From Candidatus Poribacteria bacterium (lineage in GTDB: Bacteria; Poribacteria; WGA-4E; WGA-3G), in the NCBI GenBank assembly GCA_021295735.1, contig JAGWBU010000033.1, positions 1 through 46,751 on the forward strand: DNA of 46,751 nt, given 5' to 3'. This document shows positions 26,430-35,021 of this stretch, piece after piece. The first letter of the stretch is position 1. Every line of letters begins with the position of its first letter. Position numbers and translations under genes: made by a program. The notes under the pieces were generated by a model. The model was not told the origin of the DNA. It saw only the letters and a list, made by a program, of their open reading frames with translations, and did no database searches.

Positions 26430-28631
26430 ATGGTTGTGTCCTTAATTAGTATTATATTACTTTGCCCGCTTGCTGCCTTCGCGATTTTTGCGCTATTCGG
26501 GTTAGCAAAACGGAGTTTCCCGCGGCAAGACCTTTTGTCGACTGCAGCAATGCTGGTTGCCCTCGTCTGCTCTTTCCTCCTTTTACGAGAAGTTGTCCCC
26601 AAGCCAGAACCACACACTGTTAATTGGATTTCGCTTGGTGATGTCACCTTCTCGATGGGTTTTTACCTTGACAGCGTTACCGTGATTATGCTGATCGTTG
26701 TCACGCTGGTCAGTAGTCTTGTGCATATCTTCTCAATGGGATACATGCATGGTGATCCGAGGTATCCACGGTTTTTCGCCTACCTTTCACTTTTCTCCTT
26801 TTCAATGCTATTTCTGGTAGTGTCGGATAATCTTCTCGGTATCTATATCGGTTGGGAACTTGTCGGCCTCTGTTCCTATCTGCTTATCGGTTTTTGGTTT
26901 GAAAAGGACTCCGCTGCGAATGCATGTAAGAAAGCGTTCCTGACGACACGTGTCGGTGATGTCGGCATGTTCATCGGCATGATGATGTTGTTTGCTGAAT
27001 TCAGAACGCTCTCTCTTTATGGAGATAGTGGTATCTTTGAGGCAGTGAGAACGTTAGAATCAGGACAAATATTATGGCTTTCTATTGCTGGTATTCTCAT
27101 TTTTTGTGGTGCTATCGGAAAATCTGCACAGGTGCCGTTGCATACATGGCTGCCTGATGCGATGGAAGGTCCTACACCTGTCAGTGCATTAATTCATGCT
27201 GCTACAATGGTTGCCGCAGGCGTGTATCTCACGGCTCGGATGTTCCCAATTTTAACACCGAGTTCGTCTCTGGCAATCGCATACATCGGTGGGATTACCG
27301 CACTTGTCGCTGCAACTATCGCTATTGTCCGATTTGATATAAAGCGGGTTTTGGCATACTCTACAGTTAGCCAGTTGGGATATATGATGTTGGCAATTGG
27401 TGCTGGGAGTTATGTTGCGGGACTTTTTCACCTTACTACGCACGCATTTTTCAAAGCGTTGCTGTTTCTCGGTTCTGGTAGCGTTATCCATGCCTTCCAT
27501 GCAATGCATGCCCACCATGACGATGAACACGCAAACGATGCGGAACATGAACACGATAACCACAGTTTAGTTCATGAACATGGCTCCGAAATCCCACCTG
27601 ACCAAGATATGCGGAACATGGGAGGACTCCGCAGAAAAATGCCGCTGACCTTTATCACTATGCTCATCGCAACGTTATCTATCTCTGGCGTGCCGTTCCT
27701 CTTTTCAGGGTTTTGGAGTAAAGATGCGATTTTAGGCGGTGTGCTTGGACAGGCAATGACATCACATTCACCACATTACTACATTCTGTTTGGCATGGCA
27801 CTCATTGCGGCGGGCATTACGGCGTTCTATATGTTCCGTCTGATATTCATGACCTTTTTCGGTGAACCGCGCAATCAGGAAATGCACGACATGGCACACG
27901 AATCCCCATGGGTGATGGTGGTGCCGCTCGTTGTTTTGGCGATACTGAGTTTTCCTGTCGTGAATACAATCTGGTTTAACGAAGACTATATTAAAAAGCC
28001 AGACCAACCCCATATTCAGACGCCGCAACATGCACAGGTTTTACCCGACACCAAAACAGGCGATGCGAATTTTGGGATCGCATTCTTCGGGATTTCCGAA
28101 GCGCACGCAGCTGAAGAAGAGGGTGGAAAAAACACAGAAAATGCAGATGATGCACATCATATACACAAACTTGCACATAATATCGCAATGGTGTTGTCTA
28201 TCTGTGTCGCAGGTTTAGGCATACTACTATCTTGGCTGTTTTACCATAAACGAAGGTTCTCTGCCGAATCTGTTGCAACAACTTACCGTCCGGTCTACAA
28301 CCTATTTTGGAACAAATACTATTTTGACGAATTTTACGATGGTGTCTTAGTGGCACTGACGGTTTGGAAGTCTCGACTTTTTGCCAAATTTGACCTTTCT
28401 ATCATTGATGGTATCGTGAACGGTGTTGCAACGATAACGTGTCAAATATTCGCTGCATTCATCGGATTTTTTGATAACCGTGTTATTGATGGCATTGTTA
28501 ACAGAGTGGCGGAAGTTACCTGGGCCGCTGGCGGCAGAATCCGAAGAATTCAAACAGGAGCCATACAAACCTATCTCTTTGTCGTTCTTGGCGGGATAGT
28601 GTTGATAATTTTGATTTTCCGGGCATTGTAG
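26430..28631 (+). CDS. nuoL: NADH-quinone oxidoreductase subunit L, with His-rich inserts
   Basis: A 733-residue antiporter-like subunit (ND5 homologue). Conserved segments include WELVGLCSYLLIGFWF, HTWLPDAMEGPTPVSALIHA and VSGVPFLFSGFWSKD-like GVPFLFSGFWSKDAI. It is longer than the usual 600-650. Extra parts are a His/Asp/Glu stretch (HAHHDDEHANDAEHEHDNH, about residues 357-375) before MRNMGGL, and a charged stretch with EAHAAEEEGGKNTENADD near residues 550-570. The long lateral helix and C-terminal membrane segment are present. It is a proton pump at the far end of the membrane arm. Confidence 0.95.
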   Translation: MVVSLISIILLCPLAAFAIFALFGLAKRSFPRQDLLSTAAMLVALVCSFLLLREVVPKPEPHTVNWISLGDVTFSMGFYLDSVTVIMLIVVTLVSSLVHIFSMGYMHGDPRYPRFFAYLSLFSFSMLFLVVSDNLLGIYIGWELVGLCSYLLIGFWFEKDSAANACKKAFLTTRVGDVGMFIGMMMLFAEFRTLSLYGDSGIFEAVRTLESGQILWLSIAGILIFCGAIGKSAQVPLHTWLPDAMEGPTPVSALIHAATMVAAGVYLTARMFPILTPSSSLAIAYIGGITALVAATIAIVRFDIKRVLAYSTVSQLGYMMLAIGAGSYVAGLFHLTTHAFFKALLFLGSGSVIHAFHAMHAHHDDEHANDAEHEHDNHSLVHEHGSEIPPDQDMRNMGGLRRKMPLTFITMLIATLSISGVPFLFSGFWSKDAILGGVLGQAMTSHSPHYYILFGMALIAAGITAFYMFRLIFMTFFGEPRNQEMHDMAHESPWVMVVPLVVLAILSFPVVNTIWFNEDYIKKPDQPHIQTPQHAQVLPDTKTGDANFGIAFFGISEAHAAEEEGGKNTENADDAHHIHKLAHNIAMVLSICVAGLGILLSWLFYHKRRFSAESVATTYRPVYNLFWNKYYFDEFYDGVLVALTVWKSRLFAKFDLSIIDGIVNGVATITCQIFAAFIGFFDNRVIDGIVNRVAEVTWAAGGRIRRIQTGAIQTYLFVVLGGIVLIILIFRAL

Positions 28632-28680
28632 TTGAAATACATAAAATACTGCCTGATGGGATAAGGAGGATTCCCACTAA

Positions 28681-30207
28681 ATGTTATTGTCTCTAATGAT
28701 TTTTGTCCCATTGCTTGGGATGATCGTTGTTTTACTTCTACCGAGGGAGTCGGAAGAATTAATAAAACGCGTTGCGCTTGTATTTACGCTTATCCCGTTA
28801 CTACTTGCAGTGTACTTATTCATAACCCACAACCAACCGGAACTTGCAAGGCTCTGGAAACAAGATGTTCCTTGGATTGAGACATTCAATATCCAGTATC
28901 ATGTCGGTATTGATGGCTTAAGCGCAATACTGATACTCCTCACAGCCCTTTTGGGACCAATCTGTGTGCTTGCCTCTTGGCGCAATATTGAAAAGGGCAT
29001 TAAGGCATATATGGCGTTGTTCCTGTTGCTTGAAACAGGGATGCTAGGCTTTTTCGCTGCGCTGGATCTGTTCCTGTTCTTTGTCTTCTTTGAACTGACA
29101 CTGCTACCGATGTATTTCCTGATCGGTGTGTGGGGCGGACCACGCCGAGAATATGCTGCTATCAAATTCTTTCTCTATACGCTCTTCGGCAGTGTACTGA
29201 TGCTGGTAGCAATCATAGCAGTGTATCTCAACAGTGGAGTACCAGGTGATCGAACATTTGATATTCCGACACTTATCACACTTGCTGGAACACAAGGACA
29301 TGCTCTTGCCGATCCAGTCTTCCAACGTTGGATTTTCGCTGGGTTCTTTATCGGATTTGCCGTAAAAGTGCCGATTTTCCCCTTCCATACTTGGCTCCCG
29401 GATGCACACGTTGAAGCACCGACAGCAATTAGCGTAATCCTTGCAGGTGTCCTTTTAAAAATGGGAACTTACGGACTGGTGCGGATTAACATGGATATGT
29501 TACCAGAGGGCATGGCGTTCTTCACTAATGGAGTCGGTTTTGTAGGGAACAGTCTTGCACTGCTTGGCTTTATTAATATCGTTTACGGATCCTTCTGTGC
29601 GTTAGCGCAAACCGATTTTAAGAAATTGGTGGCATATTCCAGTATCGGACACATGGGATTTGTTATCTTGGGGCTTGCCGCAGGAAATGAAGTCGGTGTC
29701 ACTGGGGCAATTCTCCAGATGTTTAATCACGGTGTCATTAGTGCGATGCTCTTCCTACTTGTTGGTGTCCTTTACGACCGTGCACACCATCGTGAAATTA
29801 ACGGGTTTGGTGGTTTAGGAAATAGAATGCCAGTCTATATGGGTATCACAACGCTTGCGTTTATGGCATCTTTGGGATTGCCTGGCTTAAGCGGATTTAT
29901 TGGTGAAGCGTTTTCCCTGCTTGGTGCTTATGAGAGATTCCAAGTATTGACTATTCTATCAACAATCGGCATTGTGGTAGGTGCGGCATACTTCCTCTGG
30001 ACACTTCAACGTGTTTTCTTGGGAACACTCAACCCTAAATACGAAGCGCTTCCTGAGATAAACGGACGTGAAATCTTGACTTTAGTACCGCTCGGAATCT
30101 TAACCATTGTCCTCGGTATTTGGCCCCACTTTGCAATTGAAATGTTCAGCGAATCCGTTACCGAACTCACTACTAAAATAATGAGCACACTTCAGGCGAG
30201 TCTTTAG
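28681..30207 (+). CDS. nuoM: NADH-quinone oxidoreductase subunit M
   Basis: A 508-residue antiporter-like subunit (ND4 homologue). YHVGIDGLSAILILLTA and FFELTLLPMYFLIGVWG (with the conserved Glu) are diagnostic, as are HTWLPDAHVEAPTAISVILA and GHMGFVILG. AAGGAGG precedes the ATG. Confidence 0.96.
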   Translation: MLLSLMIFVPLLGMIVVLLLPRESEELIKRVALVFTLIPLLLAVYLFITHNQPELARLWKQDVPWIETFNIQYHVGIDGLSAILILLTALLGPICVLASWRNIEKGIKAYMALFLLLETGMLGFFAALDLFLFFVFFELTLLPMYFLIGVWGGPRREYAAIKFFLYTLFGSVLMLVAIIAVYLNSGVPGDRTFDIPTLITLAGTQGHALADPVFQRWIFAGFFIGFAVKVPIFPFHTWLPDAHVEAPTAISVILAGVLLKMGTYGLVRINMDMLPEGMAFFTNGVGFVGNSLALLGFINIVYGSFCALAQTDFKKLVAYSSIGHMGFVILGLAAGNEVGVTGAILQMFNHGVISAMLFLLVGVLYDRAHHREINGFGGLGNRMPVYMGITTLAFMASLGLPGLSGFIGEAFSLLGAYERFQVLTILSTIGIVVGAAYFLWTLQRVFLGTLNPKYEALPEINGREILTLVPLGILTIVLGIWPHFAIEMFSESVTELTTKIMSTLQASL

Positions 30208-30216
30208 GAGGAAGGT

Positions 30217-31713
30217 GTGGATTACTTAGAAAATATTGAAAGCCTTGCCTATTTCAGTCCAGAGATACTCCTTGTCGTCTTCGCAGCTGCTGTCATTATT
30301 CTTGATTTATTTGTTAAAAATCGGGAAAGTGATAAGGTTGCATATCTTGCGCTTGTGGGACTCGGATGTTCTTTAATTGCTATTCTTATCACGAATTCCA
30401 TTCTCGGCACTAACGAATCAAAAAACCTTTTTTGGGGTATGATTCGGTTGGATGGGTTTGCCGTATTTTTCAAAATTCTTCTGTTACTGGCAACCGCCGC
30501 AACGATTCTTTTCTCCCTCCGTTCCGAGGAACTTGATGCAAGATTGAAAGGCGAATACTATGCCTTGTTATTAGCCGTTACCTTCGGAATGTTTCTTATG
30601 GCATCGTCAACAAATTTGTTGATGATTTTCATTTCGTTAGAAACGGTCAGCCTTACCTCCTACATTCTCGCTGGGTTTTTGACGCATAGCCCACGTTCAA
30701 GCGAAGCAGCGTTCAAATACATCACTTATGGTGCCGTAGCATCTGGAACGATGCTGTTTGGTTTATCCTTCATTTTCGGCATGACGGGAACAGGTGACCT
30801 TACCACAATTGGTCAGCAGCTTCCAGCGGTCCTTGCTTCAGGTGAAGTAACTGCACTCGGCGTACTGATTGCGATAACTTTCATTCTCGCGGGTATAGGT
30901 TATAAAATTGCTTCAGTCCCCTTCCACATGTGGTCACCAGATGTTTACGAAGGTGCGCCTATTCCGATTACTGCGTTCCTATCTGTCGCCTCAAAAGCCG
31001 CGGGATTCGCTCTGTTCCTTAGGTTTTTCTTCTCAGGATTTGGCAATTCAGAAGTTATGCAATCTATTGACTTAGGATTGTTATTAGCGATAGTTTCCGC
31101 ACTCACAATGACTATCGGAAACCTCGCCGCCCTACCACAGCGTAACGTCAAACGTCTATTGGCATATTCAAGTATTGCCCATGGCGGCTACTTGTTGATG
31201 GGTGCTGTCTTGCTGACTAATGGCGATACTGCCCTTGTCAACAAGGGAATTAGTGCGATCCTCTTTTATCTTATCATCTACCTTTTTATGAACCTCGGAG
31301 CCTTTTATATTGTTGTTCTGGTTGCTAATGAATCGGGTAGTGAAATGATTGAAGGCTACCGTGGACTCTCGTCTCGATCGCCCTTAGTCGCAGGTGCGAT
31401 GGCAATTTTCCTCTTCTCGCTAACAGGGATTCCACCTCTTGCCGGTTTCTTTGGGAAATGGGTGCTGTTTACCGCGGTTATTGAAGGAAATTTATATTGG
31501 CTTGCGTTTGTTGGATTGTTAAACAGTGTCGTTTCTCTCTACTACTACGCTCGTATTGTCAAGGCGATGTATCTTGAATCTGCTGAGGATACGGAGCGTG
31601 TTTCCTTTTCTAAAGACACCTTTGTCTTGTTGAGTGTCTTTGTTATCCCAACAATTCTCATCGGATTTTTGAATATTTTCTACTCCCTCTCTGAAAAGAT
31701 CACACTACAATAA
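30217..31713 (+). CDS. nuoN: NADH-quinone oxidoreductase subunit N
   Basis: A 498-residue antiporter-like subunit (ND2 homologue). LETVSLTSYILAGF, PFHMWSPDVYEGAPIPITAF and YSSIAHGGYLLMG are diagnostic. The start is GTG, 9 bases after nuoM, with AGGAGG ahead. The operon ends here; a mobile element begins immediately after its stop codon. Confidence 0.96.
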   Translation: MDYLENIESLAYFSPEILLVVFAAAVIILDLFVKNRESDKVAYLALVGLGCSLIAILITNSILGTNESKNLFWGMIRLDGFAVFFKILLLLATAATILFSLRSEELDARLKGEYYALLLAVTFGMFLMASSTNLLMIFISLETVSLTSYILAGFLTHSPRSSEAAFKYITYGAVASGTMLFGLSFIFGMTGTGDLTTIGQQLPAVLASGEVTALGVLIAITFILAGIGYKIASVPFHMWSPDVYEGAPIPITAFLSVASKAAGFALFLRFFFSGFGNSEVMQSIDLGLLLAIVSALTMTIGNLAALPQRNVKRLLAYSSIAHGGYLLMGAVLLTNGDTALVNKGISAILFYLIIYLFMNLGAFYIVVLVANESGSEMIEGYRGLSSRSPLVAGAMAIFLFSLTGIPPLAGFFGKWVLFTAVIEGNLYWLAFVGLLNSVVSLYYYARIVKAMYLESAEDTERVSFSKDTFVLLSVFVIPTILIGFLNIFYSLSEKITLQ

Positions 31714-31724
31714 CATATAGCAGC

Positions 31725-31956
31725 GGGTATGTAAAGTTTTGTCATTAACCGTTGCTTTTTCTCGTTGGAGGGGTTTTCAACCCCACTGAATGCCATACGC
31801 GCATTCAGTGTTGATTTGGATTCTCAATTGCCACAAGCCTGTTGGGCATTGACTTGGGTCTCTTCTGTAGGAGCGACCTCCTGGTCGCGACCAGGAGGTC
31901 GCTCCTGCAGAATCCGCGTAATCCGTAACAAACAAGTGACAAAAACTTTACACACC
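31725..31956. mobile_element. MITE-like element with GGTRTGTAAAGTTTT ends, after nuoN
   Basis: The left end GGTATGTAAAGTTTTGTCA (31726-31744) is the near-complement of the right end TGACAAAAACTTTACACACC (31937-31956). Flanking direct repeats ATATAGCAGC (31715-31724, 31957-31966) look like a 10-bp target duplication. The interior has a 50-bp near-perfect palindrome (31863-31912) and a GGGGTTTTCAACCCC hairpin near 31770. No convincing gene is inside. TGTGTAAA ends and a ~9-bp duplication recall IS256-type elements (inferred). A second copy is at 41295. Confidence 0.7.
31863..31912. repeat. 50-bp near-perfect palindrome TTCTGTAGGAGCGACC...
   Basis: Arms of 25 bases (TTCTGTAGGAGCGACCTCCT then GGTCG, followed by the complement) pair at all but one position. 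Copies occur at 25964 (44 bp) and as a half at 1300. This is a REP-like intergenic palindrome family. Confidence 0.7.
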
Positions 31957-31973
31957 ATATAGCAGCAAATAGA

Positions 31974-32002
31974 TTGACAAACAGCGTCTATTTGGATATA
32001 CT
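31974..32002 (+). promoter_or_regulatory. Promoter of tRNA-Gln
   Basis: A consensus TTGACA (31974-31979) and TATACT (31997-32002) are spaced by 17 bases and end 15 bases before the tRNA. This is the strongest promoter match in the window. Confidence 0.75.
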
Positions 32003-32017
32003 TAACACTAAGGTCAA

Positions 32018-32088
32018 TGCCCGGTCGTCTAATGGTAGGACGCATGGCTCTGGACCATGTAGTGAAGGTTCGAGTCCTTCCCGGGCAG
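32018..32088 (+). tRNA. tRNA-Gln (anticodon CTG)
   Basis: A 71-nt cloverleaf: acceptor TGCCCGG/CCGGGCA fully paired, anticodon stem CATGG/CCATG with loop CTCTGGA (anticodon CTG), T stem GAAGG/CCTTC with loop TTCGAGT, discriminator G. CCA is not encoded. It reads CAG codons. Confidence 0.93.
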
Positions 32089-32123
32089 TCATTTACTGAC
32101 AGAACAACTATTTACGTACGTAA

Positions 32124-32137
32124 CGTGAGTTTGATAA
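32124..32137. repeat. Solo CGTGAGTTTGATAA element end
   Basis: This 14-base word is identical to the left end of the element at 18969. No matching right end was found downstream, so it is probably a remnant. Confidence 0.5.
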
Positions 32138-32162
32138 ATAGTTAGGATTTCTACATTTCCTC

Positions 32163-32222
32163 TTAAAGTCCTCTGATAAGTGGGATTTAGGGGTTAAAAA
32201 CACCAAAATAACGATTTTTTCA
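32163..32222. repeat. Relict of the 17890-type element interior
   Basis: TTAAAGTCCTCTGATAAG, then GGGATTTAGGGG, then ACCAAAATAACGATTTTTT, is colinear with the inside of the MITE at 17910-17998, but the inverted ends are missing. The rest of the 32089-32290 gap shows no gene. Confidence 0.5.
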
Positions 32223-32290
32223 GCAAATATGCCCGTTCTCTGTTCAATTTTTGCCTGTCCTACGTAGTGTTACAACCAGAAAGGAAACAA

Positions 32291-32725
32291 ATGGAAAGGG
32301 TAGAAACCTCACCTGATGAGTATATTGCAAACCAAGAACCAGAAATTAGGACGGTTTTAGAGGAACTTCACACGCTGATTAGAACCGCCTTGCCAGATCA
32401 AGACTACTGTATGTGGGAAGGTGTTTTTTGGGGTGGGAGTGAACAGCAAATCATCGGCTACGGCAATTTTTCTTACGTGCGTTCTGATAAGAAGCAAGTT
32501 GAATGGTTTCTTGTTGGGTTGGCACGACAGAAGAATTACTTCAGCGTGTATGTGAATGCAGTTGAAGGGAAACAATACTTAGCTGAAATCTACAACTCCC
32601 GACTCGGTAAAGTTAAGACCGGCAAAAGTAGCGTCAGTTTTCGGAACTTGGAAGATGTTAATCTTGATGTGTTACGTGAGATGATTGAACACGCAGGAAG
32701 AATAACAACTGAAAGCGAATCGTAG
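32291..32725 (+). CDS. DUF1801-like small protein
   Basis: A 144-residue soluble protein with a YdhG/DUF1801-like pattern: SPDEYIANQEPEIRTVLEEL at the start, then MWEGVFWGG, and a Trp/Tyr-rich strand region (YGNFSYVRSDKKQVEWFLVG). The start at 32291 is chosen because AAGGAAA lies just ahead. Function is unknown. It sits between two tRNA genes. Confidence 0.65.
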   Translation: MERVETSPDEYIANQEPEIRTVLEELHTLIRTALPDQDYCMWEGVFWGGSEQQIIGYGNFSYVRSDKKQVEWFLVGLARQKNYFSVYVNAVEGKQYLAEIYNSRLGKVKTGKSSVSFRNLEDVNLDVLREMIEHAGRITTESES

Positions 32726-32771
32726 ACATCAAGCAGTGAAACAGCACTTTTGAAGAAACCCAATATCATAA

Positions 32772-32843
32772 GCCGCTATCGTCTAGGGGTCAGGACGGAT
32801 GGTTCTCAGCCATCAAACCGGGGTTCGAATCCCCGTAGCGGTA
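32772..32843 (+). tRNA. tRNA-Glu (anticodon CTC)
   Basis: A 72-nt cloverleaf: acceptor GCCGCTA/TAGCGGT (first pair G-U), anticodon stem GATGG/CCATC with loop TTCTCAG (anticodon CTC), T stem CGGGG/CCCCG with loop TTCGAAT, discriminator A. CCA is not encoded. It reads GAG codons. It lies 46 bases after the DUF1801-like gene. Confidence 0.92.
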
Positions 32844-32938
32844 TTTCTATCCATAAGGGCGGGAGTAAATTACCTGCCCCTTGTCTTAACGCGTCAATCC
32901 TTCTTAACTTGTACTCCCACACATTGGAGAATGCACAC

Positions 32939-35002
32939 ATGCCAGATACCTCTGAACACACCAACCGCCTCATCCATGAAACAAGCCCTTATCTACTCCA
33001 ACATGCACACAACCCTGTTGATTGGTATCCGTGGGGTGAAGAAGCGTTGGAACTTGCCAAACGCGAACAGAAACCTATTTTGTTGAGCATCGGTTACTCT
33101 GCCTGTCACTGGTGTCACGTGATGGAACGCGAGTCCTTTGAAAATGAGGAAATCGCAGCGGTCATGAACAAACTGTTCGTAAACATCAAGGTAGACAGAG
33201 AGGAACGCCCCGATTTAGATGAAATCTACATGAACGCTGTCCAAGTTATGACTCGCCACGGCGGTTGGCCAATGACTGTTTTCCTTACCCCAGATCTGAA
33301 ACCTTTTTACGGTGGCACCTACTATCCGCCTGAAGATCGATACGGCAGACCTGGGTTTCCAAAAGTGATGAGCGCCGTTGCAGAAGCATTCAGTGAAAAG
33401 AACGCACAAGTGCTGGAACAAGCAGATCAAATCACGACGCAGCTCAATCAGATGAGCAATCTTGTGGATCCTCATGAGCATGAACTTACTGAAGAACTGA
33501 TGAACAAAGCCTTCCAACATTACCGTTCCCAATTCGATTCGCAATACGGTGGATTTGGTAATGCTCCCAAATTTCCACCCAGCATGGGACTTCCCTTTCT
33601 GCTACGTTATTGGCATCACAGTGGTAATGCGAATGCCTTAGAGATGGTCCAACTCACTTTACAAAAGATGGCACGCGGCGGTATGTATGACCAACTCGGC
33701 GGCGGTTTCCATCGATACTCCACTGATGCTCACTGGCTTGTCCCACACTTTGAAAAGATGCTTTATGATAATGCCCAACTTGTTGTCGCTTATTTTGAAG
33801 CATACCAAGCCACGCAAAATACTTTCTATCGGAACATAGCCATTGAGACGTTAGATTATGTGCTGCGCGAGATGTATGACGTTGAAAATGGTGGTTTTTA
33901 TTCTACACAAGATGCGGATAGTGAAGGGGTAGAGGGTAAATTTTTCGTCTGGGAGCCTTCCGATGTGGAAGATATCATCGGTGAAGAAAACGCTGAAATT
34001 TTTTGCGAGTATTATGACATCACACCGCACGGCAATTTTGAAGGTGAGAACATTCTACATGTCCAAACACCACCAGACGTTTTTGCGCGAAAATTGGGAA
34101 TGGATCAAGATGAATTGGAATCGCTTCTGGCAGACAGCAGACAGAAATTGTTTGCGGAAAGAGAAAAACGAATCAAACCCGGTCTTGATGATAAAATCCT
34201 AACCAGTTGGAACGGCATCATGATACGCGGTATGGCGATGGGATACCAATTGACTGGAAATCCTGAATATCTTATCGCCTGCGAAAAATCTGCCGAGTTT
34301 GTTTTAACGACACTCTCCCAAGATGATGGGCTTTTGTTGCGTACCTACCGTGCTGGTAAAAGCCATCTCAACGCTTATCTTGAAGACTATTCCTATTTCA
34401 TAGCAGGTTTAATCGCGCTTTATGAAGCGAGTTTTGAACCGAGATGGCTCACTGAGGCTGAACGTCTTGCACATATCATGATTGAGCAGTTTGGAGATGA
34501 GTCTGGGGATGGATTTTTCTTTACAGGGAAAGCACATGAATCGCTCATCGTGCAATCCAAATCCGCTTATGACGGTGCTACACCTGCTGGGGCATCTATG
34601 GCAATCCACAGTCTGTTGCGACTCGCGAAACATCTGGACAAACCGGAATTTCACGACACAGCGGTAAAGACGTTGAAACTCTATTTCCATCAGATGGATG
34701 TGATGCCTTCAGGTTCAGGTCAGCTGCTCTGTGAGTTAGCATTTCTGTTGTCAACGCCGAAAGAAATTGCTATAATTGGGGAGAAAGAGGGGACGAAAAC
34801 GGAAGCGATGTTAGCGGCATTGCATGGTATGTATCTGCCCAACAAAATCGTTGCCTTGAGTGAACCCACTACGGAGACAACGTTACCACTTCTTGCGAAC
34901 AAACCGCAGATTGACAACAGTGCTACGGCTTATGTCTGTGAAAATTATGTTTGCCAAGCGCCTACAACGGAAGTTGAAGTGTTTGTAGAGACGTTACGAT
35001 GA
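32939..35002 (+). CDS. Thioredoxin-fold/DUF255 protein (YyaL, SPATA20-like)
   Basis: A 687-residue protein. The N-terminal DUF255 thioredoxin-like domain holds [21 protein letters not shown] and [20 protein letters not shown], with a CHWC motif (C56, C59). The remainder is an alpha/alpha-barrel like those of glycoside-processing enzymes ([33 protein letters not shown]). The start at 32939 avoids reading through tRNA-Glu, which a longer in-frame version would do. The molecular function of this widespread family is not established. The next gene follows after 19 bases. Confidence 0.9.
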   Translation: MPDTSEHTNRLIHETSPYLLQHAHNPVDWYPWGEEALELAKREQKPILLSIGYSACHWCHVMERESFENEEIAAVMNKLFVNIKVDREERPDLDEIYMNAVQVMTRHGGWPMTVFLTPDLKPFYGGTYYPPEDRYGRPGFPKVMSAVAEAFSEKNAQVLEQADQITTQLNQMSNLVDPHEHELTEELMNKAFQHYRSQFDSQYGGFGNAPKFPPSMGLPFLLRYWHHSGNANALEMVQLTLQKMARGGMYDQLGGGFHRYSTDAHWLVPHFEKMLYDNAQLVVAYFEAYQATQNTFYRNIAIETLDYVLREMYDVENGGFYSTQDADSEGVEGKFFVWEPSDVEDIIGEENAEIFCEYYDITPHGNFEGENILHVQTPPDVFARKLGMDQDELESLLADSRQKLFAEREKRIKPGLDDKILTSWNGIMIRGMAMGYQLTGNPEYLIACEKSAEFVLTTLSQDDGLLLRTYRAGKSHLNAYLEDYSYFIAGLIALYEASFEPRWLTEAERLAHIMIEQFGDESGDGFFFTGKAHESLIVQSKSAYDGATPAGASMAIHSLLRLAKHLDKPEFHDTAVKTLKLYFHQMDVMPSGSGQLLCELAFLLSTPKEIAIIGEKEGTKTEAMLAALHGMYLPNKIVALSEPTTETTLPLLANKPQIDNSATAYVCENYVCQAPTTEVEVFVETLR

Positions 35003-35021
35003 CAATTGTAGAGGTGTCAAT

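Noticed and set aside
31765-31962. 65-residue open frame downstream of nuoN
   Set aside because: It lies wholly inside the MITE and its palindrome; composition reflects the repeat.
32750-32938. N-terminal extension of the DUF255 protein
   Set aside because: The extension reads straight through tRNA-Glu (32772-32843); the conserved start motif begins just after ATG 32939.
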